DNA of 27,330 nucleotides from Nitrospirae bacterium RIFCSPHIGHO2_01_FULL_66_17 (GTDB lineage: Bacteria > Nitrospirota > Nitrospiria > 2-01-FULL-66-17). Where the stretch lies: contig MHEO01000033.1 of NCBI GenBank assembly GCA_001803875.1, positions 13,757 through 41,086 on the forward strand, in the 5' to 3' direction. Positions within the stretch are counted from its first letter, which is position 1. Each line of letters opens with the position of its first letter. The notes under the pieces are model-generated. The model was not told the origin of the DNA and made no database searches. It saw only the letters and a program-made list of their open reading frames with translations. Positions 15,914 through 23,012 of this stretch are shown here, in pieces. The translations under genes and the position numbers were made by a program.

Positions 15914-17793
15914 AGGTTCGGCGTCACGCCGCGTCGGGGCTTTTCGCGCTGATCCTCGTCTGGCCGCTCTTCGCGGCGGCGGAACTTCCCTCGACGCTCG
16001 CGACGTCGTGGGACGCGTACCGCCGCGCCGCGCAGTCGGGCGCCGCCGAGGACATCGCGTCCGCCGCGAACGCGCTGCCCGAGGCGGCGCACCGCGCGGG
16101 CGTTGAGCGGGCGCCCGCGCTGAGCCTCCTGCTCCTGCGCGACGCGGAGTCATGGTTGGAGCACGGCGACGGGAACACCGCCCTGACGCTGGCGAACGCG
16201 GCCGAGGCGCTCGCTCCCTCGTCGCCGGAGCCTCACCGGCTGCTGTCGCGCATCCTGTGGAACGGGGGCGACCGCTGGGGGAGCGCGCGCGAACGGTTCG
16301 CGGCCTGGAAGGCGTCGGCGACCGACTTCCGGTCGTCGCTGTACCGCGCCGAGCGGGTCGCGGCGGCGCTGCTCCTGAGCCTCATCTCCGTGGCAGGGTT
16401 GGTGGCGGCGGTGTTCGTCTTCCGTGCGCTGCCGCTGCTCGCTCACCTGGTGGAGGAGTGGAGCGGCCATCGCCTGTTTCGTCCCACCGCGTGGTTGATC
16501 GCCGTGTGGCTGCTGGTGTTCCCCTTCGTTGCCGCGGCATGGGGGGTCTGGTTGATCCTGCTGCCGGCCGCGGTGGCCTGGTGGTTCCTGATCGGACGGG
16601 AGCGCGCACTCGTGGCCGGTCTGGCCGCCGCCGGGCTGCTGGTCGCACTCGTGCCGCCGAGCGCCCTGAGCGTCTTCGCGACGGACGACGACCCCGGGCT
16701 GCGCCTGCTCGTCGATGTCGCCAACGGAGGCGAGGCGGGGGAGGAGGCGGCGCGATTCCAGGGGGGGCACGAGACGCCGGTCGCCGCCGCGACGCGCGCG
16801 TTGGCGCTGGATCGCGGGCGCCGCGACGCCGAAGCGGACACCGCGTACGAGGAGGCGCTCGCGCGCTGGCCGAACGACCCGCGTCTGTTGACCAACTATG
16901 GCAACCTCCGGTTCCGCCGCCAGGACTACGCCAAGGCGATCGAACTGTACGAAGCCGCCCACGCGCAGGCGCGCGACGCGGTGGTCGTCCTCTACAACCT
17001 CAGCCAGGCGTATCGGGCCGACCTTCGCTTTGAGGAAGGGGAGGCGAGATTCCAAGCCGCCCAAGCCCTCGATGCGGGACTGCTGGACACGTACGCGGCG
17101 CGCACGCGGATGGGTGACGCGTTTCTGGTCGCGGATTATGGCTTCGGCGCCGCCGACTTGTGGCGGGCAGCGATCGCGCCGCGGGCGGCGCCTCCGTCGC
17201 TTGGCGGCTCGATCGAGCGCCTTCGGCGGCACGCGGCGCTGTCCCTGACGGCCGGTCTCGTGGCGCTGTTCGTCCTGTGCTGGATGGTCGCCCGGCTGGC
17301 TCCGAACCAGCCGGCCGCGCCCTGCGCGACCTGCGGCGCGGCGGTGTGCCCCCGCTGTCAGCGTTATTTTCTGGACTCGAAGCTCTGCTCGACGTGCTGG
17401 AAGACGTACGCCAAGGGGGTGAAACTCCACCCGAACGCCGCGCTACCCCAGGCCCTCCGCCGGTGGGACGTGCGCCGTCGCGTGGCGGCCGTGCTGTCGA
17501 TCATCCCCGGCGTCGGCCACCTGACCCTGGGGCGCCCGTGGTGGGGGGCAGGCTTCGCCCTGGCCGGCGCGTTTGCGTGGTGGACGGGGTGGCTGGCGGT
17601 GTCGAGCTGGAACACCGTCGGGGAACGGCTCTTCACCCCGCCGTGGTACGCGGTGTGGTGGCCGAGCCTGGCCGGTGCGGGCGCGCTGTACGCCGTCATC
17701 TATCTCCATCTGAGCACGCTGGCGGCGCCGTCGTCCCCCGCCCCCTTCTCCGACGGGCCGCCGCGGGGAGCGGGACGAGAGGGTGGTCGCTGA
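15910..17793 (+). CDS. Membrane protein with signal peptide, TPR repeats and zinc-ribbon-like cysteines; function unknown
   Basis: The 627-residue product is not one I can name. Visible parts in order: a signal peptide (1-25, ending FAAAE); a helical, alanine-rich region; membrane helices near 151-176, 193-228 and 233-253; a TPR region (about 286-390) with NYGNLRFRRQDYAKAIELYEAA and VLYNLSQAYRADLRFEEGEARFQAA; another helix (about 441-464); then a six-cysteine cluster CATC-x4-CPRC-x9-CSTC (about 472-497) that looks like a zinc ribbon; and C-terminal helices, the first reading SIIPGVGHLTLGRPWWGAGF. It overlaps plsY by four bases and the next gene by one (TGATG), so it is part of the lipid operon. 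A scaffold or assembly role is possible but unproven. Confidence 0.85.
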   Translation: MKVRRHAASGLFALILVWPLFAAAELPSTLATSWDAYRRAAQSGAAEDIASAANALPEAAHRAGVERAPALSLLLLRDAESWLEHGDGNTALTLANAAEALAPSSPEPHRLLSRILWNGGDRWGSARERFAAWKASATDFRSSLYRAERVAAALLLSLISVAGLVAAVFVFRALPLLAHLVEEWSGHRLFRPTAWLIAVWLLVFPFVAAAWGVWLILLPAAVAWWFLIGRERALVAGLAAAGLLVALVPPSALSVFATDDDPGLRLLVDVANGGEAGEEAARFQGGHETPVAAATRALALDRGRRDAEADTAYEEALARWPNDPRLLTNYGNLRFRRQDYAKAIELYEAAHAQARDAVVVLYNLSQAYRADLRFEEGEARFQAAQALDAGLLDTYAARTRMGDAFLVADYGFGAADLWRAAIAPRAAPPSLGGSIERLRRHAALSLTAGLVALFVLCWMVARLAPNQPAAPCATCGAAVCPRCQRYFLDSKLCSTCWKTYAKGVKLHPNAALPQALRRWDVRRRVAAVLSIIPGVGHLTLGRPWWGAGFALAGAFAWWTGWLAVSSWNTVGERLFTPPWYAVWWPSLAGAGALYAVIYLHLSTLAAPSSPAPFSDGPPRGAGREGGR

Positions 17794-19007
17794 TGTCGCT
17801 TGAAGGATCGATCAAGGATTTCGGGCTCTCCGACATCTTTCAACTCATCCAGGTGCAGCAGAAGAGCGGGGTGATGAGCGTCCGCGATCAGTCCTGGCGG
17901 GCGTCGGTCGGCTTCGTGAAAGGGATGGTCGTCTCCGCCCAGGTGGACGAGGAAAAGAGCGGCGAGCGGATCGGCGGCGTGCTGGTCCGGGCCAGACGCC
18001 TCACGCCGCAACAGCTCCAGGAGGCGTTGAAGGCCCAACAGGAGACCGGGGATTATCTGGGTCAAATTCTGGTCGCCAGGAACATCATCAGCGAGGCGGA
18101 CCTCAAGCGCGCCCTCCGCCTGCAAATCCTCGAGGCTGTGTATCGCCTGTTCCGGTGGAAGGAGGGGCGATACAGCTTTGATCAGAAGGACGTGGACTAC
18201 CCGAAGGCGTACGTCGACCCCATCAGCACCGAACACATCCTGATGGAGGGGGTCAGGCGCCTCGATGAATGGCCGTACATCGAGAAAAAAATCTCCTCCC
18301 TCTCGCTCGTCTTCGCGCAGGTCGCGGAGAAACGGGGGGAGATCGAAGCCGCCAAACCCGCCTCAGCCGCCAAACCGGATTCCAGTCCCGACGACCCGTT
18401 CGCCGACCTCGACACCAAAGAGAGCGGCAGGTTCTCCCAGGATGAGATTGCCGCCTTTCATGCGGTCAACGGATCCGACGATGTCTCGAAGATCATCGAT
18501 CTCGTCCAGATGGGCGAATTCGAGGTGTGCAAGGCGTTGTCCAATCTGTTGACCGCCGGCTTGATTGTGCCGGTCGGTGCTCCGGCGGGCGCCGTCGCGC
18601 GAGAGCTGCCCGAGGCGGTCACATGGGCAATCGGCGCTTTGATGGCGACGGGGCGCTGGACGGTCAACATCGCCCTGATCGCAGCGCTGCTCGCCGCACC
18701 GGCTGCGGCGGCGTGGCGATACGGCGAGGACCTCGTGAGGATCGCCGATCGCGACCTTCAGGCCATCAGATCGCTCGCCCTGCCCAATCAGCTCGCGGGC
18801 TTGCGGGAGCTCGTTCATCTGTGGACGATGGAACACGGCCAGCGCCCGGACAGCGTGTACCGTCCGATCGAGGACTACGGCGCCAGCTCGTGGCCGCTGG
18901 CGGATCCCTGGGGGCGCCCATGGCGCGACGATCTCCAGACGGGTGACATCTCAAGTCCTGGGGCTGATGAGGAGATGGGCACAAGCACTTCGCCCATTCT
19001 GCACTGA
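17793..19007 (+). CDS. DUF4388 domain protein with membrane helix and pseudopilin-like C-terminus
   Basis: The 404-residue protein opens with a DUF4388 (PATAN-like) domain: MSLEGSIKDFGLSDIFQLIQVQQKSGVMSV. This is followed by an ERIGGVLVRARRLTPQQLQEALKAQ...LGQILV region (about 52-125) like the MshEN/GspE N-terminal fold that binds nucleotides such as c-di-GMP. A second helical part (about 215-270) precedes a hydrophobic segment (about 274-308). The tail (about 314-381), LRELVHLWTMEHGQRPDS...PLADPWGRPW, resembles the C-terminus of type II secretion major pseudopilins (GspG), which ends in DPWGxPY. The start shares one base with the previous stop. No function is assigned; DUF4388 proteins often occur in signalling or motility settings. 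Confidence 0.85.
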   Translation: MSLEGSIKDFGLSDIFQLIQVQQKSGVMSVRDQSWRASVGFVKGMVVSAQVDEEKSGERIGGVLVRARRLTPQQLQEALKAQQETGDYLGQILVARNIISEADLKRALRLQILEAVYRLFRWKEGRYSFDQKDVDYPKAYVDPISTEHILMEGVRRLDEWPYIEKKISSLSLVFAQVAEKRGEIEAAKPASAAKPDSSPDDPFADLDTKESGRFSQDEIAAFHAVNGSDDVSKIIDLVQMGEFEVCKALSNLLTAGLIVPVGAPAGAVARELPEAVTWAIGALMATGRWTVNIALIAALLAAPAAAAWRYGEDLVRIADRDLQAIRSLALPNQLAGLRELVHLWTMEHGQRPDSVYRPIEDYGASSWPLADPWGRPWRDDLQTGDISSPGADEEMGTSTSPILH

Positions 19008-19130
19008 ATTATTTAACAGAATAGCGCTTATCAGACATTTTATTAATTCTACTTTAGAGTGAGATATAGCTAATTAAATGACTAATATTCCAAGATATTT
19101 GCTCGATGAATCTTCTGATTTTCTTCGCGC
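19005..19130. other. AT-rich island between the DUF4388 gene and the TrkA-C-like gene
   Basis: From the end of the DUF4388 gene through the first 18 codons of the next gene, the sequence is strongly A/T-rich, against very GC-rich flanks. The untranslated part (19008-19077) lacks a clear paired -35/-10, though it is a natural place for a promoter. Early codons of the next gene (ACT AAT ATT, TCT TCT GAT TTT) are unlike local codon use. Confidence 0.5.
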
Positions 19131-19674
19131 ATTCCGCGAAGCGTTCTGGGAGTTGGCCGATCGAGCCGAACGGACGCGCGCGCGATTGCGCGTCCGCCGC
19201 GAGCAGGCCGCCCTCGCGCGACGCGAAGCCGTCATCTGCGGGCAGCTCGGCCGCATGGGGTTTGCGTTGATGGAAGACGGCGTCTCGCTCATCCGCACAC
19301 CGGAGGTCGCCGCGCTCATCGAGGACATCGGCCGACTGGCGGCCGACCAGCAACAGAAGGAGCGCCGACTGGCCGGCGAACTGTCCGAGATGGCCGGCTT
19401 CGACTGGCGCCGCCTGTCGCAACAATTTGAGGCGGGCGAGTGCGTCCTCACGCAGATCTGCGTGGCCCCCGATGCCCCGGGATGCGGTCGGTCCCTGACC
19501 ACCAACACGCCAGCCGGGCTCTGTGTCGCGGTCAAGCGCGGCGACGAGCTTCGCCAGGTCTCGGGCGGCTTAACGTGCCGGCCGGACGACATCCTGTTCG
19601 TCGCGACGCCGACGTCCGCGGTCCCGCAGTGGGAGTCCTGGGCCGGTGGCACATCCACAACCTCTGTGGATTAG
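19078..19674 (+). CDS. Coiled-coil protein with C-terminal TrkA-C/RCK-like domain
   Basis: The 198-residue product has no membrane segment. Residues about 15-115 are charged and helical, with long Arg/Glu/Ala-rich stretches suited to a coiled coil. Residues about 118-178 resemble a TrkA-C (RCK C-terminal) ligand-binding domain: EAGECVLTQICV...CGRSL...AGLCVAVKRGDELRQVSGGLTCRPDDILFVAT, the last part matching the usual GDxLxV ending. Such domains normally gate K+ channels or anion transporters, but no transporter lies beside it. ATG 19078 has only a weak upstream GAG. The tail (PQWESW onward) looks unstructured. Name and role are uncertain. Confidence 0.7.
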   Translation: MTNIPRYLLDESSDFLRAFREAFWELADRAERTRARLRVRREQAALARREAVICGQLGRMGFALMEDGVSLIRTPEVAALIEDIGRLAADQQQKERRLAGELSEMAGFDWRRLSQQFEAGECVLTQICVAPDAPGCGRSLTTNTPAGLCVAVKRGDELRQVSGGLTCRPDDILFVATPTSAVPQWESWAGGTSTTSVD

Positions 19675-19993
19675 CTGGTGACAACCATGTGGAAGGATGG
19701 GAAACGACGCGGCGGGAGCGGGCGCGCGCGAAACGCCTAGTGTTTAATCAACCTTTTGCGCAGAGTATCAATGAGATAGGACGTGGCGGGCTCCGGTGAC
19801 CGTGCGGTGACGCGGCGCTCGAGCCGGAAGCTGTCGCGTCGAAGCAGCCAGATGCGGCTCCGCAACATCATCGCCCTCCACCAACCGCCGATTCGGCCCA
19901 TCGCGGTCTCCCCGTCCTAAAGGAAAAGACCGGCCGGGTCTCGCAAATCTTCCCTGATGCATTCCCAGAATATCCATCATATCCAGAACGGCG
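19675..19993. other. Intergenic stretch between convergent genes
   Basis: About 320 bases with no gene that I can support. It separates the convergent TrkA-C-like gene (+) and ACT-domain gene (-). Small frames crossing it lack ribosome-binding sites and recognisable content. It holds a candidate terminator for the minus-strand gene, listed separately. Confidence 0.5.
19924..19941 (-). terminator. Possible intrinsic terminator of the ACT-domain gene
   Basis: Read on the minus strand, AGACC-CGGCC-GGTCT forms a short 5-pair stem (19927-19941) followed directly by TTTTCCTTT. It lies about 53 bases after the stop of the ACT-domain gene. The stem is short, so this is tentative. Confidence 0.35.
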
Positions 19994-20407
19994 CTACGAC
20001 GACGCGCCGAGGGCTTTCGCGGCCCTGGCGACATCCGGCGGTTTGACCCAAAGGATCGCGCCGTAGCGGCCCGCTCCCGCGCAGACCGCGTCGATGGCGG
20101 TCACGTTGATTTTCGCCGCGGCCAGACGGCCCATGATCTCCGCCACGGCTCCGGGCCGATCCTCCCCGCTGACCAGGAACGCGCTCTTTTTGGGTTTGAT
20201 CTTCAATCCGGTGCGCTTGGCCGCCGCCTTGAAAGCTACCGCATCGTCCGGAATGAAGTCGATCTGAGCGCGCCGGCTGCTGGGAAAACCGGTGAATGCC
20301 AGCAGGTTGACCCCCGCGCTCCGCAGCGCGCCCAGGATGCGCGCCCCTTCCCCGGGTTTATCGGCGACATCCATCGCGAAATACTCGACCTTCCGAATGG
20401 TCTCCAC
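19994..20407 (-). CDS. Tandem ACT domain protein
   Basis: The 137-residue protein consists of two ACT domains: about 5-65 (VEYFAMDVADKPGEGARILGALRSAGVNLLAF) and about 70-137 (SAFLVSGEDRPGAVAEIMGRLAAAKINVTAIDAV). Each shows the DxPG turn followed by a helix and the N(L/V) strand that usually bind an amino acid. There is no enzyme domain, so it may be a stand-alone amino-acid sensor or a regulatory subunit. GTG 20407 is chosen because AAGGAGG (20414-20420) lies 6 bases upstream. A much longer frame upstream (to 21037) only overlaps the protease gene in another frame. It lies downstream of that protease gene on the same strand, with a 116-base gap. Confidence 0.85.
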   Translation of the reverse strand: METIRKVEYFAMDVADKPGEGARILGALRSAGVNLLAFTGFPSSRRAQIDFIPDDAVAFKAAAKRTGLKIKPKKSAFLVSGEDRPGAVAEIMGRLAAAKINVTAIDAVCAGAGRYGAILWVKPPDVARAAKALGASS

Positions 20408-20477
20408 GGGTCCCCTCCTTGGTGAGAAGATGTTCGCTGTCCCGGTCCTGCATACCACAAGGAGAATGCGAAAGACA

Positions 20478-20507
20478 ACCGCCTGCAGGGTCACCGCCTG
20501 CGGGGTC
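20478..20507. repeat. Two tandem 15-base units
   Basis: ACCGCCTGCAGGGTC (20478-20492) is followed at once by ACCGCCTGCGGGGTC (20493-20507), 14 of 15 bases identical. It sits in the gap between the protease and ACT-domain genes. Only two units are present, and no function is evident. Confidence 0.5.
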
Positions 20508-20523
20508 GCGGGGCGCGCGGAGG

Positions 20524-22086
20524 TTACCCTTCGACGAGTGAGGACTGCCAGGACGTTTGCAGGGCGTCGTAGGAGAGGGAAAACGCCTCCTGGCACGCCG
20601 GCTCGATGCCCTGGTGCCGCGAGAGGGCTTCGAGAAACCGCGTGACCCGGTACATGCCGTGACGATCCACGAGGTAGCCGACGACGGACAGGCTCTCGGC
20701 ATAGGCCAGCGAGGCCTGCGCGGCGTTCAACCCCATGAACGATCCCTCCAACACGGTTAGGGGGATCATGGCCTGGCGCTGCGCCAGCGGGCGCAGGCGC
20801 TCGTCGACCGTGCCGCGTTCGGATCCGGCCTCGAGGTATTGCGCGAGCCCTTCGTGAAGCCAGAACGGCACTCGCGGCGACGGCAGGTCCTTGATGCCCC
20901 CAAGCTGCTGGCGCGTGATGGTGTGAATCACGGCATGGACGTATTCGTGGTAGAGGATCTTTTTGAGGACGTCCGGCTGCTGCTCGTAGCCCACGGAGGG
21001 CACGCGGATCTTGCCATCGTACGAGGCCCCGGCCCATCCGGGCAGGCGGGTGATGTCTTGGAACTGCTTGCCGGTGTAGAGCACCACGCTGACCTCGTCG
21101 GCAGGGTAAAACGACAGCGCCCGCCCGACCTCGCCATAGGCCTCCTCGAGCGTCTCGATCACCGTCCGATACAAGTCCCGGTTTTCATGCCCGTCAAACT
21201 GGACCGTGAAGTGTCGGGTGACGGCGCGGACGAACGAGGACTGTTGATCCTGCTCGCGCCGCAGCTTCTGGACCCGCGCCTTGATGACCTCGTCCCCGGG
21301 CGACATCGTCAATGCCTTCTGAAAGAAGACCGCGGCTTGGGACAGGTCGTTGCGCCGGTCGTGCAGTTCTCCCAACAAGAGATAGGCGCGCACGTCGCCG
21401 GGTTCAAGCTCGACGGCCCGCAACAGCGGGGCGACGGCCTGGTCGTCCTGCCGCAACTGGACGTAGGCGTAGCCCAGCCCCGCCTGCATCAGGCCGTCTC
21501 CGCCTGACACGCCAGGATCACGCCGGAACGTCGCCACCGCCTCCTCGTATCGTCCGGTTTCGATCTGCTCCCATCCCAACGAGCGATACGACACGGCGAG
21601 CGCCCGTTGGATCTCGGGGTCGGCGGGCTCGAAGGTCCGAGCGGACGACAAGAGGGCGATTGCCTCCTGAAACCGCCGACGCTCGTACGCGCTCATCGCC
21701 CGCTCCAGGAGCTCGATGACGTTCGCGCTGTGCGCGGGCGCCGATGCCGCCGCAGGCTCGACGGCCGTAGTCGCGGCCGACGGCGACGTGAGCGCCTGGA
21801 GCGGCGCGGCCGGATGGATCGCGGCCGGCCGTCCCGTGGGCGGAGGCAATGCGCGATCTTGCGATTGGTTGACCGCGCGAGCCCCGACCCCGCAGAGAAC
21901 CAAGATGCCCAGGCCGACCAACACCCTGGAGGTCGGTCGGCCTGGGGGCGAGGGGCTGCGGGATGGAGAACGGGACGCGGCTGACGGCGCGACGAACGTC
22001 GGGCGAACGGGGTCCATCGGCCGACCGCACTTCGGGCACAGCGTGGTTCCATCTCTGAGGTTGGCCCAGCACTGCGGACAAAACAT
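20524..22086 (-). CDS. Membrane-anchored zinc-ribbon/TPR protein with gluzincin metalloprotease domain
   Basis: The 520-residue protein starts with a zinc ribbon (C3, C6, C17, C20: MFCPQCWANL...CPKCG). A Pro/Ser-rich stretch and one membrane helix follow (about 54-72, VLVGLGILVLCGVGA), then TPR repeats (about 120-290). The C-terminal domain has HEYVHAVIH (HExxH, about 380-384) and, some 25-30 residues later, a Glu in WLHEGLAQYLE. This is the zinc-ligand pattern of peptidase MA-like gluzincins. The orientation implies a cytoplasmic zinc ribbon and an exported protease part. ATG 22086 has GAGGG 6 bases upstream. Substrates are unknown. The minus-strand gene before it ends in a strong terminator, so this gene should have its own promoter. 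Confidence 0.88.
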   Translation of the reverse strand: MFCPQCWANLRDGTTLCPKCGRPMDPVRPTFVAPSAASRSPSRSPSPPGRPTSRVLVGLGILVLCGVGARAVNQSQDRALPPPTGRPAAIHPAAPLQALTSPSAATTAVEPAAASAPAHSANVIELLERAMSAYERRRFQEAIALLSSARTFEPADPEIQRALAVSYRSLGWEQIETGRYEEAVATFRRDPGVSGGDGLMQAGLGYAYVQLRQDDQAVAPLLRAVELEPGDVRAYLLLGELHDRRNDLSQAAVFFQKALTMSPGDEVIKARVQKLRREQDQQSSFVRAVTRHFTVQFDGHENRDLYRTVIETLEEAYGEVGRALSFYPADEVSVVLYTGKQFQDITRLPGWAGASYDGKIRVPSVGYEQQPDVLKKILYHEYVHAVIHTITRQQLGGIKDLPSPRVPFWLHEGLAQYLEAGSERGTVDERLRPLAQRQAMIPLTVLEGSFMGLNAAQASLAYAESLSVVGYLVDRHGMYRVTRFLEALSRHQGIEPACQEAFSLSYDALQTSWQSSLVEG

Positions 22087-22171
22087 TCGACGCCCTCGAA
22101 TCCGGCTGATATCGATGGCAAGTGTAGCAAACCGTTGATCGTGGTCAGGTCGGTGGGGAGGTTCGCGTCAG

Positions 22172-22205
22172 AAAAAGAGCCCAACCTCGCGTGAGGTTGG
22201 GCTCT
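22172..22205 (-). terminator. Intrinsic terminator of the small basic protein gene
   Basis: AGAGCCCAACCTC (22176-22188) and GAGGTTGGGCTCT (22193-22205) form a perfect 13-pair stem with a 4-base loop. On the minus strand the stem is followed by a run of T (complement of the A run 22172-22176). It starts about 20 bases after the stop of the gene at 22226. Confidence 0.9.
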
Positions 22206-22225
22206 GGAAGGCAACCGGGAAGGGG

Positions 22226-22624
22226 TTAGGCGTTGATCAGCCGCTTGAGTTCCGAAGCCAGGGAGGCCAACTCATCGAGTTGCCGGGCGGCTGCTCGCTG
22301 ACCGGCGAGCGGCCGAATATCCTCGACCGTCGCTTTTCGCAGCGCCTTCGCGGCTTGCTCGACCGCGGAAAGGATCGCGCCGCCCGTGATCCGCCCGAGC
22401 GGGACGCGCTTGGCGCCGACTTGCCCCGCCCGCCTCGCCGCCCACGCACGCTTGACGCCGGCGGCGATCTTTCGTCGAGCCGCTGCCGAGAGCGTGCCTC
22501 GCCCGTCCGCCGCCGGTTTGGCGCCGACTGGTTTGGCGCCGGCCTGCTTCGCCCGTCGAGCGGCCCACGACTTCCGCACGGCATCCGAGATTTTCTTTCG
22601 AGCTTCTTCAGACAGCTTCGGCAT
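22226..22624 (-). CDS. Small basic protein with two NUMOD3-like/histone-like repeats
   Basis: The 132-residue protein contains two related units: LSEEARKKISDAVRKSWAARRA (about 3-24) and LSAAARRKIAAGVKRAWAARRA (about 45-66), each followed by an Ala/Gly/Lys linker. These look like NUMOD3-type or histone-H1-like DNA-binding helices. The C-terminal half (about 85-132, ILSAVEQAAKALRKATVEDI...LDELASLASELKRLI) is helical and probably mediates oligomerisation. ATG 22624 is chosen for the GGAGG 5 bases upstream and because the protein then starts directly at the repeat. In-frame ATGs at 22636 and 22702 are alternatives (the latter 158 residues). It has its own promoter and terminator. DNA binding is inferred, and no nuclease domain is present. 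Confidence 0.75.
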   Translation of the reverse strand: MPKLSEEARKKISDAVRKSWAARRAKQAGAKPVGAKPAADGRGTLSAAARRKIAAGVKRAWAARRAGQVGAKRVPLGRITGGAILSAVEQAAKALRKATVEDIRPLAGQRAAARQLDELASLASELKRLINA

Positions 22625-22735
22625 GGACTCCTCCATTCCCTGAGATTTGTGGAGAGGTGAAGGGGATGCGGTGGTTTCAGTCACCGTCGGGACTTCGGCC
22701 ATCCTCTGACTCCACCATGATCAAAAAGACGGCGG

Positions 22736-22765
22736 ATTTTAGCATGGCCTCCCCGACAGGGTCAA
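22736..22765 (-). promoter_or_regulatory. Sigma70-like promoter of the small basic protein gene
   Basis: On the minus strand TTGACC (complement of 22760-22765) is 18 bases from TAAAAT (complement of 22736-22741), which is preceded by TGC as in extended -10 promoters. The predicted transcript start, near 22729, lies upstream of all three possible start codons. Confidence 0.7.
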
Positions 22766-22894
22766 CCTCCAAATTGAAGGTGCACACGGGGAAGTCACGA
22801 CCATCCCTGGATACTCGTCAACCTCAGGGTCGAGGTGTCCGAGCGGGATGATCGACGGCCAAACCTGCCGGCGATGCCCCCTGGCGGAAACCGC

Positions 22895-22924
22895 TTGCGG
22901 GGGGAGGATGGGGTTCACTATAAT
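22895..22924 (+). promoter_or_regulatory. Sigma70-like promoter of pyruvate kinase
   Basis: TTGCGG (22895-22900) and a perfect TATAAT (22919-22924) are 18 bases apart. Transcription would start near 22931 and leave an untranslated leader of about 80 bases before ATG 23013. I see no obvious riboswitch or attenuator in that leader. Confidence 0.65.
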
Positions 22925-23012
22925 CACCGCCTGAAGGCTCACGACCTCGGCCACGTCGTCTGGTACGTGCGCGACCTCGCGCGGACGGTCGGTTCGGGAC
23001 AGGAGGAACCCC

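Noticed and set aside
19768..20034. Minus-strand frame of 88 codons between the convergent genes
   Set aside because: It overlaps the end of the ACT-domain gene in another frame, has no ribosome-binding site, and has low-sense composition.
20408..21037. N-terminal extension of the ACT-domain frame upstream of GTG 20407
   Set aside because: It lies inside the protease gene in another frame, and AAGGAGG before GTG 20407 marks the true start.
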